From contig NZ_DF967972.1 of NCBI RefSeq assembly GCF_001050235.1, forward strand, positions 3,165,953 to 3,229,952: a stretch of DNA of 64,000 nucleotides, read 5' to 3'. Below, one piece after another: positions 25,978 to 33,964 of the stretch. The notes under the pieces were generated by a model. It worked only from the letters and a program-made list of their open reading frames with translations. It did not search any database and was not told the DNA's origin. The stretch comes from Longilinea arvoryzae. GTDB taxonomy: Bacteria; Chloroflexota; Anaerolineae; Anaerolineales; Anaerolineaceae. Both the position numbers and the translations under genes were made by a program. Positions within the stretch are counted from its first letter, which is position 1, and each line of letters opens with the position of its first letter.

Positions 25978-26328
25978 GCAGGGAGTTCAGAGGGATTGGA
26001 TCGCTGGCATTCCTGAAAATCTGAACTGCAACGTACGAAACCCGTAAGTTGAGAATCGCAACGAGCATAAACAGATTAACATCTCTCAGCAAGGAAACTT
26101 CTTGAGGAAATCTCTAATCCCAGATTCTCACATCAAAATGAGAATTCTCGGTCAGGAGAACCCATAGAAGTGGAGCGAAGAGAGATCCCCAGAAAGAATG
26201 AGCGAGCCTCATATCCTGATGAAGGAATTAGGCAAAAGCAAATTCAGGGAAGAATGTCAGGCACTAGATTACTTTGAACCCCTGCACTTTTCACTCCTGG
26301 AGCGAAGAACTCCAGGAGTGTTTTTTTT
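25978..26328 (+). ncRNA. Candidate structured RNA, ~350 nt, no known family recognised
   Basis: The stretch has no open frame with a ribosome-binding site over most of its length and is purine-rich and more AT-rich than its neighbours. Paired segments are visible: AGTTCAG (25984-25990) with CTGAACT (26021-26027); TACG/CGTA near 26035-26047; CTCAGCAAG-GAAA-CTTCTTGAG (26085-26106, a GNRA-type tetraloop, one mismatch); ATTCTCA/TGAGAAT (26124-26145); TCAGGA/TCCTGA (26152-26157 with 26214-26219). It ends in a perfect 11-bp terminator. It does not show the conserved cores of RNase P RNA or tmRNA and is long for 6S RNA. It could be a trans-acting regulator or an unassigned class. Confidence 0.5.
26294..26328 (+). 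terminator. Strong intrinsic terminator, plus-strand
   Basis: CACTCCTGGAG (26294-26304) pairs perfectly with CTCCAGGAGTG (26312-26322) and is followed by a T-run that overlaps the stop codon of the convergent hpt gene. The minus strand lacks a T-tract, so it serves a plus-strand transcript. Confidence 0.85.
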
Positions 26329-26905
26329 ACAATTTCGGGCTGAAGACCCCGGGTTTCAGCAATCCAACAAAAGGCAAATTGCGATACTTCTCGTGAAAAT
26401 CCAGGCCATACCCTACCACAAAACGGTCTGGAATATCGAAACCTTTGAATCGCAGTGGTATATCGATCAGCCGTTTGGTCGGTTTGTTGAACAGTACGCA
26501 GACCTCCAGGCTGGCAGGTTGGCGCGCCTTCAATGTGCGCAGCAGATAATTGAGCGTCAGGCCGGTGTCGATGACATCTTCGACAAAAAGCACGTGCCGT
26601 CCTTCGATCGGCGTTTCCAGGTCTTTGACCAGCCGCACCGGGCCCTGTTTTCGCGAATCGCCGCCGTAGTTGGCAACCGAGAGGAAATCCACCTCGGTTG
26701 CAATCGGCAGGGCGCGCAGCAGGTCGGCCATAAAGAACAACACACCTTTGAGGACGCCCACCAGAACCGGGTTCTTGTCTCGATAGAGTTCGCTGATTTC
26801 GCCAGCCAATTCACCCACGCGCTGCTGGATCTGATTTTCAGTCAACAGAATTTCGCTGATATCCGGGGATAGATCCCCAAATTCTGGAGGGTGAATGCGG
26901 CTCAT
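26327..26905 (-). CDS. hpt: Hypoxanthine phosphoribosyltransferase
   Basis: A 192-residue purine salvage enzyme forming IMP (and GMP) from the free base and PRPP. The PRPP motif VLFVEDVIDTGLTL is clear. Flanking features are LVGVLKGVLFFMADLLRAL, the flexible loop with SVANYGGDSRKQGP, and the C-terminal VVGYGLDFHEKYRNLP that contacts the purine. The ATG overlaps the stop of the upstream nuclease-like gene (ATGA), so hpt is the last gene of a three-gene unit. Confidence 0.95.
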   Translation of the reverse strand: MSRIHPPEFGDLSPDISEILLTENQIQQRVGELAGEISELYRDKNPVLVGVLKGVLFFMADLLRALPIATEVDFLSVANYGGDSRKQGPVRLVKDLETPIEGRHVLFVEDVIDTGLTLNYLLRTLKARQPASLEVCVLFNKPTKRLIDIPLRFKGFDIPDRFVVGYGLDFHEKYRNLPFVGLLKPGVFSPKL

Positions 26906-27312
26906 GGAACTCGTTGTTGCGCCTTCGTGCCCATAATCGGAATAGCTTCTTCGGCCAGGCCATATTTGATCATCATATCCCGCAGTTCGCGGCGTTTGAG
27001 AAGCTTGATGTGAATTTCCGGGTAGAGCTCTCGCATCAGGCGCATGCGCCGGTTCTTGTATGTCGCCAGGTGCGGCCGCAAGGTGGTCAATTCGATGTAC
27101 AAATTCTGCTGGGGCAGGTAGAAATCCGGCGTGAATGCTTCCACCACCCTGCCCTGTTCATCCCTCACCAATGGGAACGAGCTGGGCTCGTAGACCCATT
27201 CGATGCCGTAGAAGTCGAGGATTTTTGCGAAGGTCTCCTCGATGGGGCCTGCAAAGATAGGCTTATCCGACTCCGAGATACTCAATGCCGGGCTCCTGAA
27301 ATCGACGGTCAA
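26902..27312 (-). CDS. Hypothetical protein with PD-(D/E)XK-like features, 136 aa
   Basis: A small soluble protein. The core FTPDFYLPQQNLYIELTT matches the spacing of a PD-(D/E)XK nuclease site (Asp in PDF, then Glu in YIE), although the usual Lys is Thr here. The helix KNRRMRLMRELYPEI and strand IKLLKRREL follow as in DUF559/VSR-like nucleases. It starts with TTG, one base after the previous stop, preceded by GGGGGAG. It overlaps hpt by 4 bases. A nuclease role is inference, and the altered Lys could mean it is inactive. Confidence 0.7.
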   Translation of the reverse strand: MTVDFRSPALSISESDKPIFAGPIEETFAKILDFYGIEWVYEPSSFPLVRDEQGRVVEAFTPDFYLPQQNLYIELTTLRPHLATYKNRRMRLMRELYPEIHIKLLKRRELRDMMIKYGLAEEAIPIMGTKAQQRVP

Positions 27313-27313
27313 T

Positions 27314-27889
27314 TTACTCCCCCCCTTGCGTATCGATCGCCCTGGCAGCCATACAGATCAATTCACAGGCCGCCTGCGAAGAAATCCGTCCGGTGTTGAT
27401 CACCAAATCATAAAGGCTGGGATCATCCCAATTGACATGATAATGGCGCTTCAGATACTGGCGGCGGTGTTGGTCGCTGGCTTCGATCTGAGAGCGGGCA
27501 GCTTCATTGGAAATGTGTTGCCGTTCCATCAGCCTTTGAACGCGAAGGTCCAACGGCGCGATCAGCCGGACGTGCAGCGTCCCCGGGAAATCCGCCAGAA
27601 TCCGCTGCCCGGCGCGCCCGATAAGCACCACGTTCCCCTGCGTCGCCAGTTCTGTCACGACAGCGTCGACGGCATGGACATAAGCGGCAGAATTCTTCGC
27701 CGTCGGATTGAGGCCCAACAATCCCAGTTCATCGATCACGGCCAGGGCCACTTCCGGGGCACCCGCCCTCTGGGCCGCCTCGTTGATCAATTCCCGCCAG
27801 ACAACGCGGTAACCCAAACAATTGGCAACCAGGTTGCCGACTTCGAAACCCAAACTGCCCATTTGACGCGAGATGGTGATAATGGCCAT
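27314..27889 (-). CDS. Cytidylate-kinase-like protein
   Basis: A 191-residue P-loop protein of the cytidylate-kinase-like family (AAA_26 type). The N-terminus ITISRQMGSLGFEVG is the characteristic degenerate P-loop region, GNVVLIGRAGQRIL lies in the middle, and DLRVQRLMER plus YDLVINTGRIS complete the fold. Family members are thought to be nucleotide kinases, but few have been assayed. It is the first gene of the unit with the nuclease-like gene and hpt, a plausible nucleotide-salvage grouping. TGCTATAAT (27911-27919, minus strand) provides a promoter with a short leader. Confidence 0.85.
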   Translation of the reverse strand: MAIITISRQMGSLGFEVGNLVANCLGYRVVWRELINEAAQRAGAPEVALAVIDELGLLGLNPTAKNSAAYVHAVDAVVTELATQGNVVLIGRAGQRILADFPGTLHVRLIAPLDLRVQRLMERQHISNEAARSQIEASDQHRRQYLKRHYHVNWDDPSLYDLVINTGRISSQAACELICMAARAIDTQGGE

Positions 27890-28011
27890 AATCCACCCGT
27901 ATCCTCATTGATTATAGCATAGGCAGCCGATCGATTGTCTATACGACTTTGACGGACCCTTCTCCGTGGTAAAATAGAATATGTATTCTACAAAACCGGA
28001 TGCTCACCGCA

Positions 28012-28020
28012 TGCTATACT
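28012..28020 (+). promoter_or_regulatory. Extended -10 (TGCTATACT), 6 nt before the ATG at 28027
   Basis: TGC-TATACT, then AAACCC, then ATG. The predicted start site is the A of ATG. This rules out the in-frame ATG at 28000, which precedes the promoter and would spoil the signal peptide. Confidence 0.7.
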
Positions 28021-28026
28021 AAACCC

Positions 28027-29682
28027 ATGATTAAGAAAATTGCGCTCCTCCTCGTGTGGATCGGGGTCGCCTTCTCGCCGGCTCTATCGTGGAGTCCGGC
28101 TCAAGCGGCAGCATCCGGCCAGACGGAGGACGGTTGGGAGGTCCTGACCCCGGGAGTCGATTATCGCGAATTTACCCTTCCCGGTCCGGTGCGGGCCTAT
28201 GTGGTTCGCATGGCGATCAAGGACGACCCGGACGACCCGGTCGACATCACCCTGGAAAGCGCAATCGGCCGCGGTTACCTGGGCGGGCTCGAGACCGTGC
28301 GTGGCATGGCAGCCCGGTATGATGACGCAATCGATTATTGGGGATCCGAATGGGGCAACCGCAGCGATATTCTGGTTGCCGTCAACGGATCGTATTTCGG
28401 AGGGTCGGATACGCCCGAAAATGGCATGGTGCAATCCGGCTGGTACGCAAAGCGATTCGACAACCTCAATGGCGGCAGCGGTCTGGTCTGGACCCTGACG
28501 CGGCAGGTATTCATCGATGACTGCGTCACCCACCGGCCTGAAAAACAAATCCTGCATATCGATGGCGACGCCACCGCCGGATTTTCGATCACGGGCATCA
28601 ACACCTCCCGCTCAGACAATGACCTGATCGTCTACACGCCTCAATTTGGCGCGCGAACCCCGGACCAGACCAACGGTGTGGAAGTGGTCGTCAAAATGAC
28701 CCGGCCGCTGCTGATCCTCCCCTACTCGACCGGAAATTCGACCTCCGCTGTGATCGGAAAAGTAACTGAAATCCGCGAGGCGGCTGGATCCACGTTGATT
28801 CATTTTGACGAACTCGTCCTATCGGCCGGAGAAAACCAACGCGAAGCATTGCTCTCTCATCTGAACATCGGATCTACAGTATTGTTCAATCAGGAAATCA
28901 CCAGTCTGTCCAGGGATTGCGGTACACCGGTCGATCTCCCCTGGACGAAAGCCTATACCAGCCTGGGCGCTGCGTTCCATTTGCTCGAGGACGGTAAAAT
29001 CTATACCCCCGCGCAGGATACCACGCGCGCTCCGCGGACCGCCCTTGCCTACGATCCAAATTACATCTACCTGATCGTTGTCGACGGCCGTCAACCGGAT
29101 ATCAGCGTCGGTATGACATTCCAGGAGTTGGCCGGATTTATCCGCGACACGCTCGGCGCTCAGGATGGCGTTGCCCAGGACGGCGGCGGCTCATCGACCA
29201 TGGTCGTTAACGGCCAGGTGGTCAACCGTCCCAGCGACATCTGTTACACCGTGTTTCTACCCCTGGTGTCCAGTTCGGGCACCAATTCCATTCCCAACCC
29301 CACTCAAACCATTCCGCTGGAAGAAAAATTCGAGCCCAACACCCGCCTGCAGGCCGGTTGTGAACGGCGCGTGGCAAACGCCATCCTGATTGCCCGAGTC
29401 CTGCCCAGGGAATATTCGAAGACCTCTTTTACCGGCAGCGACCTGGTATTTACAACCACGGCGACGGCCCTGCGCACCGGGCCGGGCACCAACTATCCTG
29501 GCTTTGCCGCCATCCCGGCCGGAAATTACGGCATTCTTTTGGATGATCCCGAATTCGACGGCATCCGCGCCAAGGGAACCTACTGGTGGAAGATTTCCAT
29601 TCTGGGGAAAATCGGCTGGATCGACGAAAAGGCCATTGCCACGTTGGCGCCGCGTTTTTCGTTCTGGCCGTTTCAGCATTAA
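28027..29682 (+). CDS. Exported phosphodiester glycosidase (NAGPA-like) with SH3 domain
   Basis: A 551-residue secreted protein. The signal peptide is IKKIALLLVWIGVAFSPALS with cleavage near AQA. A phosphodiester glycosidase domain (DUF2233/NAGPA) follows, with LVAVNGSYFGGSD, ALAYDPNYIYLIVVDGRQ and the strongly conserved AQDGGGSSTMVVNG. This family removes sugar residues bound through phosphodiesters. Near the C-terminus a bacterial SH3 domain (ALRTGPGTNYPGF, GKIGWIDEKAI) suits attachment to wall or matrix. A YTVFLPLVSSS stretch between the domains resembles the short hydrophobic tail motif of other exported proteins here. Its last bases overlap the convergent MFS gene. Confidence 0.9.
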   Translation: MIKKIALLLVWIGVAFSPALSWSPAQAAASGQTEDGWEVLTPGVDYREFTLPGPVRAYVVRMAIKDDPDDPVDITLESAIGRGYLGGLETVRGMAARYDDAIDYWGSEWGNRSDILVAVNGSYFGGSDTPENGMVQSGWYAKRFDNLNGGSGLVWTLTRQVFIDDCVTHRPEKQILHIDGDATAGFSITGINTSRSDNDLIVYTPQFGARTPDQTNGVEVVVKMTRPLLILPYSTGNSTSAVIGKVTEIREAAGSTLIHFDELVLSAGENQREALLSHLNIGSTVLFNQEITSLSRDCGTPVDLPWTKAYTSLGAAFHLLEDGKIYTPAQDTTRAPRTALAYDPNYIYLIVVDGRQPDISVGMTFQELAGFIRDTLGAQDGVAQDGGGSSTMVVNGQVVNRPSDICYTVFLPLVSSSGTNSIPNPTQTIPLEEKFEPNTRLQAGCERRVANAILIARVLPREYSKTSFTGSDLVFTTTATALRTGPGTNYPGFAAIPAGNYGILLDDPEFDGIRAKGTYWWKISILGKIGWIDEKAIATLAPRFSFWPFQH

Positions 29683-30938
29683 GCCGGCTTGATGCCCGCC
29701 TGAGCCCTGGGCATCCAGATTAGCATCAACACCGCCGCGATCAACGCCATCCCGCCGCCGAACACGAACGGCGCAGATGGGCCAAAACCCTGCCAGGCTC
29801 CGGCTCCCTGCCAGAGCAGCCCGGCGATGAGTGAAGCCGGGAAATCCAGGATGCCCAACACCCCGTTATAGGTCCCATAAGCCGTTCCGCGGAGTTCTTC
29901 AACCACCAGATCGGCAACCATGGCTTTCGTCGTTCCGTAGGTCAGGCCATAATAAATTCCGTAGATGATATACAGCACCACCACATGCCAGGCGGACTGG
30001 GACAAGGCAAAACCGAGGTAGATCAGGCCGTAGACGATCCACCCGCCGACGATCATCTTCTTGCGGTCGATCCGATCCGATAGGCTGCCGGCCGGGGCAG
30101 AGATCAGGGCATACACCAGGTTGAAGGCAGCCAGCATGGCCAGGATGCCGATCACGCTCACCCCGCGTTCCTGCGCGCGCAGCACCAAAAATGCATCCGA
30201 CGAATTGCCCAGGTCGAAAATGCTGACAATCACCATGAAAATCACGAACGGCTTGCCCAGGGATCGAAACGCGAATTTTGGCGCTTCGTGTTTTCCCTTG
30301 ATCGCGACATCTCGGGCGCCGATTGCCAGTGAAAGGACGGCTATGACCGCCGGGATCAATGAAATCCACACGATCGTATGAAACGTCGATACATGTAGCG
30401 TCTGGATATTCTTCTGCGTCAACCAGACCACCAGCATGGCAATCAACAATCCAATCATCGCTCCCGCGGTGTCCGCAGCGCGATGAAACCCGAAAGCCAT
30501 GCCGCGGTGTTGGGGTTCGATCGAATCTGCCACCAGCGCATCGCGCGGCGCAGTCCGCACGCCTTTGCCGACCCGGTCCGCCCAACGCGCGCCCGCCACT
30601 GTGCCCCAGGTATTTGCCACCAGGAAGAACGGCTTGGAAAGCGCGGAAATTCCATACCCAAGCACGGCCAACCATTTTCGGCCGCCGATTTTATCGGACA
30701 ACCAGCCCGAAAACAATTTCAAAACACTTGCGGTTGCTTCGGCAACGCCCTCGATGACGCCGATCAAAGCCGTTTTTACCATCAGATCGTTCGCCAGAAA
30801 AAGCGGCAAAATGTTGATGACCATTTCACTGCTGATATCCATAAAGAAACTGGTGAAACTCACGGCCCACACATTCCGCGGCAGTTTTCGGAGGGTTATT
30901 TTATCCTCCACCCGTTCACCATTTCCGGCATTATCCAT
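29679..30938 (-). CDS. MFS transporter, 12 TM
   Basis: A 419-residue major facilitator. The loop-2 motif reads LFSGWLSDKIGGRKW and the second half has APAGSLSDRIDRKK, the usual A-motif pair. Twelve hydrophobic segments are visible. GKGVRTAPRDALVAD matches a group of poorly studied efflux-type MFS proteins found next to membrane proteins in Chloroflexota and Proteobacteria. The substrate is unknown. AGGTGA precedes the ATG. The stop codon overlaps the stop of the convergent glycosidase (TTAA shared), so no terminator fits between them. Confidence 0.88.
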   Translation of the reverse strand: MDNAGNGERVEDKITLRKLPRNVWAVSFTSFFMDISSEMVINILPLFLANDLMVKTALIGVIEGVAEATASVLKLFSGWLSDKIGGRKWLAVLGYGISALSKPFFLVANTWGTVAGARWADRVGKGVRTAPRDALVADSIEPQHRGMAFGFHRAADTAGAMIGLLIAMLVVWLTQKNIQTLHVSTFHTIVWISLIPAVIAVLSLAIGARDVAIKGKHEAPKFAFRSLGKPFVIFMVIVSIFDLGNSSDAFLVLRAQERGVSVIGILAMLAAFNLVYALISAPAGSLSDRIDRKKMIVGGWIVYGLIYLGFALSQSAWHVVVLYIIYGIYYGLTYGTTKAMVADLVVEELRGTAYGTYNGVLGILDFPASLIAGLLWQGAGAWQGFGPSAPFVFGGGMALIAAVLMLIWMPRAQAGIKPA

Positions 30939-31108
30939 AATTCACCTCGATTATTTCGACTGAATTCTTACGATTGTACTGCCACTCCTTAAGAATGATC
31001 GAAATATTCCAATAAATCAGAAAAGTCATCGATTGAAAATCCAAAGCCGACCTGAATACCGGAATTCAGGTACAATAAACAAGATCGAGTTGAACTGGGA
31101 GGGTAACC

Positions 31109-32227
31109 ATGACAGGAAAACGCATTGGCATACTCACCGCCGGGTCAGACAGCCCGGGATTGAATGCAGCCATACGGGCCATCGGCAAAGCCGCCTTGAG
31201 CGAAGGCTTCGAACTGATCGGTTTCCAGGATGGTTTTACGGGCCTGTTGGAAGACCGCACCATTCCACTGGAAGCCTCGGCCCTCTCGAACATCCTGACC
31301 GCCGGCGGCACCATCCTGGGCACCAGCAAAGATCGACCTCATGAGATGGAGGAAACCCACGGCCCCGAGCATGTTCAATCTGCCATCGATACCTATCACC
31401 GCCACAAACTGGACGGGTTGGTTTGCCTGGGTGGGCGGGATACCCAAGCCAGCGCTCTATATCTGTTGCAGCGCGGCCTGAAGGTGATCACCCTGCCCAA
31501 ATCGATCGAAAACAATATCGCACTGACCGAAACATCGGTCGGTTTCGATACCGCGCTGGGCATCGCCGCCGAAGCCATCGATCGCTTACACAGCACGGCG
31601 CACTCCAATCACCGCATTATCGTCGTCGAAATCACCGGCCACACCACCGGATGGTTGACGCTGGGTGCCGGTATTGCCAGCGGCGCGGATGTCATCCTCA
31701 TCCCGGAGATTCCGTACAACATGGATATCGTGGCCGAGGCCATCCTCAAACGCAGTCGGGCCGGAAAACGCTTTTCACTGGTCGCCGTCGCCGAAGGATC
31801 GCGTTCTCAGGATGACGTCGCTTTCTATGAACGCAGCCTGCGTCTGAATGCCAGCCGACGCAGCGGCAAGGAAGCGGTGAAAGCCGCGGCGCGGATCGAA
31901 AAATTGGAGGAACAATTTACCGGAAACACCCTCCTGCTCGCGAATCGGCTTGAGCAGCTCACCGGGCTGGAAACCCGCACGACGATTCTGGGTTTCCTGC
32001 TGCGCGGTGGGACGCCCTCGGCCACCGACCGCGTGCTGGCGACCCAATTTGGCTCCGCCTGCGTCTCTTATATCGAAGAGGATCATTACGGTATCATGGT
32101 CGCGCAACAAGGTGGAAAAATCACGGCTGTGCCATTGGAAGATGTGGCCGGCAAAATCAAAGCGGTTCCCACCGACCATCCCTGGTTGAAAGGTGCCCGC
32201 CGCGTGGGGACCAGTCTGGGAGATTGA
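31109..32227 (+). CDS. 6-phosphofructokinase-like protein with substituted active site
   Basis: A 372-residue protein aligning along the whole PfkA family. Key residues differ: GGDxT reads GGRDT (R110 at the Mg-binding Asp position), the catalytic TIDND reads SIENN (E134, N136), TSGGD reads TAGSD, MGR reads TGH, and the F6P-site LGH reads LGF. The fold-defining parts (SPGLNAAIRA, GFDTALGIAAEAIDRL) are intact. It may be a pseudoenzyme, a regulator, or a kinase with another substrate, rather than glycolytic Pfk. GGGAGGG precedes the ATG, with a TACAAT box upstream. Confidence 0.85.
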   Translation: MTGKRIGILTAGSDSPGLNAAIRAIGKAALSEGFELIGFQDGFTGLLEDRTIPLEASALSNILTAGGTILGTSKDRPHEMEETHGPEHVQSAIDTYHRHKLDGLVCLGGRDTQASALYLLQRGLKVITLPKSIENNIALTETSVGFDTALGIAAEAIDRLHSTAHSNHRIIVVEITGHTTGWLTLGAGIASGADVILIPEIPYNMDIVAEAILKRSRAGKRFSLVAVAEGSRSQDDVAFYERSLRLNASRRSGKEAVKAAARIEKLEEQFTGNTLLLANRLEQLTGLETRTTILGFLLRGGTPSATDRVLATQFGSACVSYIEEDHYGIMVAQQGGKITAVPLEDVAGKIKAVPTDHPWLKGARRVGTSLGD

Positions 32228-32254
32228 CACCGTCTCTCGAATTAAAGGTGACTC

Positions 32255-33964
32255 GTGTTTTTACCGACGACGAAAGAAGAAATCAATCAGCTGGGCTGGG
32301 ATCGGCCGGACATTGTACTGGTCAGCGGAGACAGTTATATCGACAGCCCGTTTATCGGGATCGCTGTCATTGGCAAGGCCCTTACCCGGGCAGGTTTTCG
32401 GGTAGGCGTCATCGCTCAACCGGACGTTCAATCGGATCACGATATTACACGCCTTGGCGAACCGCGCCTGTTTTGGGGCGTGAGCGGCGGCAGCGTCGAC
32501 TCGATGGTCGCCAACTATACCGCCTCCGGGAAAAAGCGCCACAGCGACGATTACACCCCCGGCGGCGACAACAACCGCCGGCCCGACCGGGCGGTGATCG
32601 TCTATTCCAATCTGATCCGCAGATATTTCAAGAACACCGTCCCGATCGTGTTGGGCGGCATCGAAGCCAGCCTGCGGCGCGTGACCCATTATGATTTTTG
32701 GAGCAACCATTTACGGCGTCCCATCCTTTTCGATGCCAAAGCCACCTATCTACTCTACGGTATGGCGGAGAGCTCAGTGATCGAACTGGCGCGCTGCCTG
32801 CAAACCGGCAGTGATCCATGCGGGCTGCGGGGCCTGAGTTATATCGCCGGATCGGCGCCCGATGGTTACTTGCAAATGCCGTCGCATGAGGATGCCCTGG
32901 CGGAGAAACGTGCTTTCATCGAGCTCTTTCACATGTTCTACCAGAACAACGATCCCCTGAACGCTCGCGGATTGTGGCAAAAGGTCGGCGACCGGGTGCT
33001 GGTGCAAAATCCACCCGCCTATTATCCGGACCAGGCGGACCTGGACGCTGTCTATGCGCAAGGGTACGAACGCGAGCAGCATCCGTATTACGCCGCTCAG
33101 GGCCCCGTGAAGGCGTTGGAAACGATCCGGTTCGCCATATCCACGCATCGGGGCTGTTATGGCGAGTGTAATTTCTGCGCCATTGCCGTCCACGAAGGCC
33201 GCACGATTCGCTGGCGCAGCGAGGATTCGATTCTGGAAGAAGCCCGCCAGATCACCGCTCACCCGGCTTTCAAAGGCTACATTCAGGATGTGGGCGGACC
33301 AACCGCCAACATGTACGCCATCGAGTGCGCCAAAAAGCTCAAATTGGGCAGTTGCCCCGACCGCCGCTGCCTGTATCCGGAAATCTGCCCGGCCTTGAAG
33401 ATCGATCACAGCCGTCAGATTGCGCTGCTGCGGAAGATTCGCGCCATTCCCGGCGTCAAGAAAGCCTTCGTGGCTTCCGGCATTCGCTACGATATGATCC
33501 TGAACGATCGACAGCACGGCCGGGATTACCTGAAAGAAATCGTTGATTTTCATGTTTCCGGGCAGCTCAAGGTTGCGCCGGAGCATACCGTCGGTTCGGT
33601 GCTCAAACGCATGGGCAAACCTGCCCCGTATTCTGTGTTGGAATTCAAGAAGATGTACGATGAGTTGAACCGGGAAGCCGGGCGCGATCAATTTCTGACT
33701 TATTACCTCATCGCCGCCTACCCGGGCTGCACGGACGCGGACATGAGGCAATTGCGTGAATTTGCCGGCGAAAGGCTGCACATTCATCCTGAACAGGTGC
33801 AAATTTTCACCCCCACTCCATCGACCTACGCCAGCCTGATGTATTACACAGAGATGGATCCCTTTACCCTGGAACCGCTCTTCATCGAAAAAGATCCCGC
33901 TCGCAAGGAACGCCAGAAAAATATCGTGGTCGATAAATTCGAAACCCGAGGCCACCGGCAATGA
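32255..33964 (+). CDS. YgiQ-family radical SAM protein
   Basis: A 569-residue member of UPF0313/YgiQ. The radical SAM cluster motif is in HRGCYGECNFCAI (CxxxCxxC). VGVIAQPD and GVSGGSVDSMVANYTA are typical of the N-terminal cobalamin-binding-like domain, and VAPEHTVGSVLKRMGKP of the C-terminal part. The reaction of YgiQ proteins is unknown. The start is GTG with AAAGGTG upstream, 27 bases after the Pfk-like stop. It overlaps the following methyltransferase by 4 bases (ATGA), indicating coupling. Confidence 0.93.
   Translation: MFLPTTKEEINQLGWDRPDIVLVSGDSYIDSPFIGIAVIGKALTRAGFRVGVIAQPDVQSDHDITRLGEPRLFWGVSGGSVDSMVANYTASGKKRHSDDYTPGGDNNRRPDRAVIVYSNLIRRYFKNTVPIVLGGIEASLRRVTHYDFWSNHLRRPILFDAKATYLLYGMAESSVIELARCLQTGSDPCGLRGLSYIAGSAPDGYLQMPSHEDALAEKRAFIELFHMFYQNNDPLNARGLWQKVGDRVLVQNPPAYYPDQADLDAVYAQGYEREQHPYYAAQGPVKALETIRFAISTHRGCYGECNFCAIAVHEGRTIRWRSEDSILEEARQITAHPAFKGYIQDVGGPTANMYAIECAKKLKLGSCPDRRCLYPEICPALKIDHSRQIALLRKIRAIPGVKKAFVASGIRYDMILNDRQHGRDYLKEIVDFHVSGQLKVAPEHTVGSVLKRMGKPAPYSVLEFKKMYDELNREAGRDQFLTYYLIAAYPGCTDADMRQLREFAGERLHIHPEQVQIFTPTPSTYASLMYYTEMDPFTLEPLFIEKDPARKERQKNIVVDKFETRGHRQ

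Noticed and set aside
25978-26328. RNase P RNA, tmRNA or group II intron
   Set aside because: The conserved core sequences of the first two and an intron domain V could not be found by eye, and no reverse transcriptase is present. A covariance search could still overturn this.
28000-28026. Upstream ATG for the phosphodiester glycosidase
   Set aside because: It precedes the extended -10 box and would put nine extra residues before a normal signal peptide.
32774-33961. A 395-codon antisense frame over the YgiQ gene
   Set aside because: Shadow of a strong gene; no recognisable protein.
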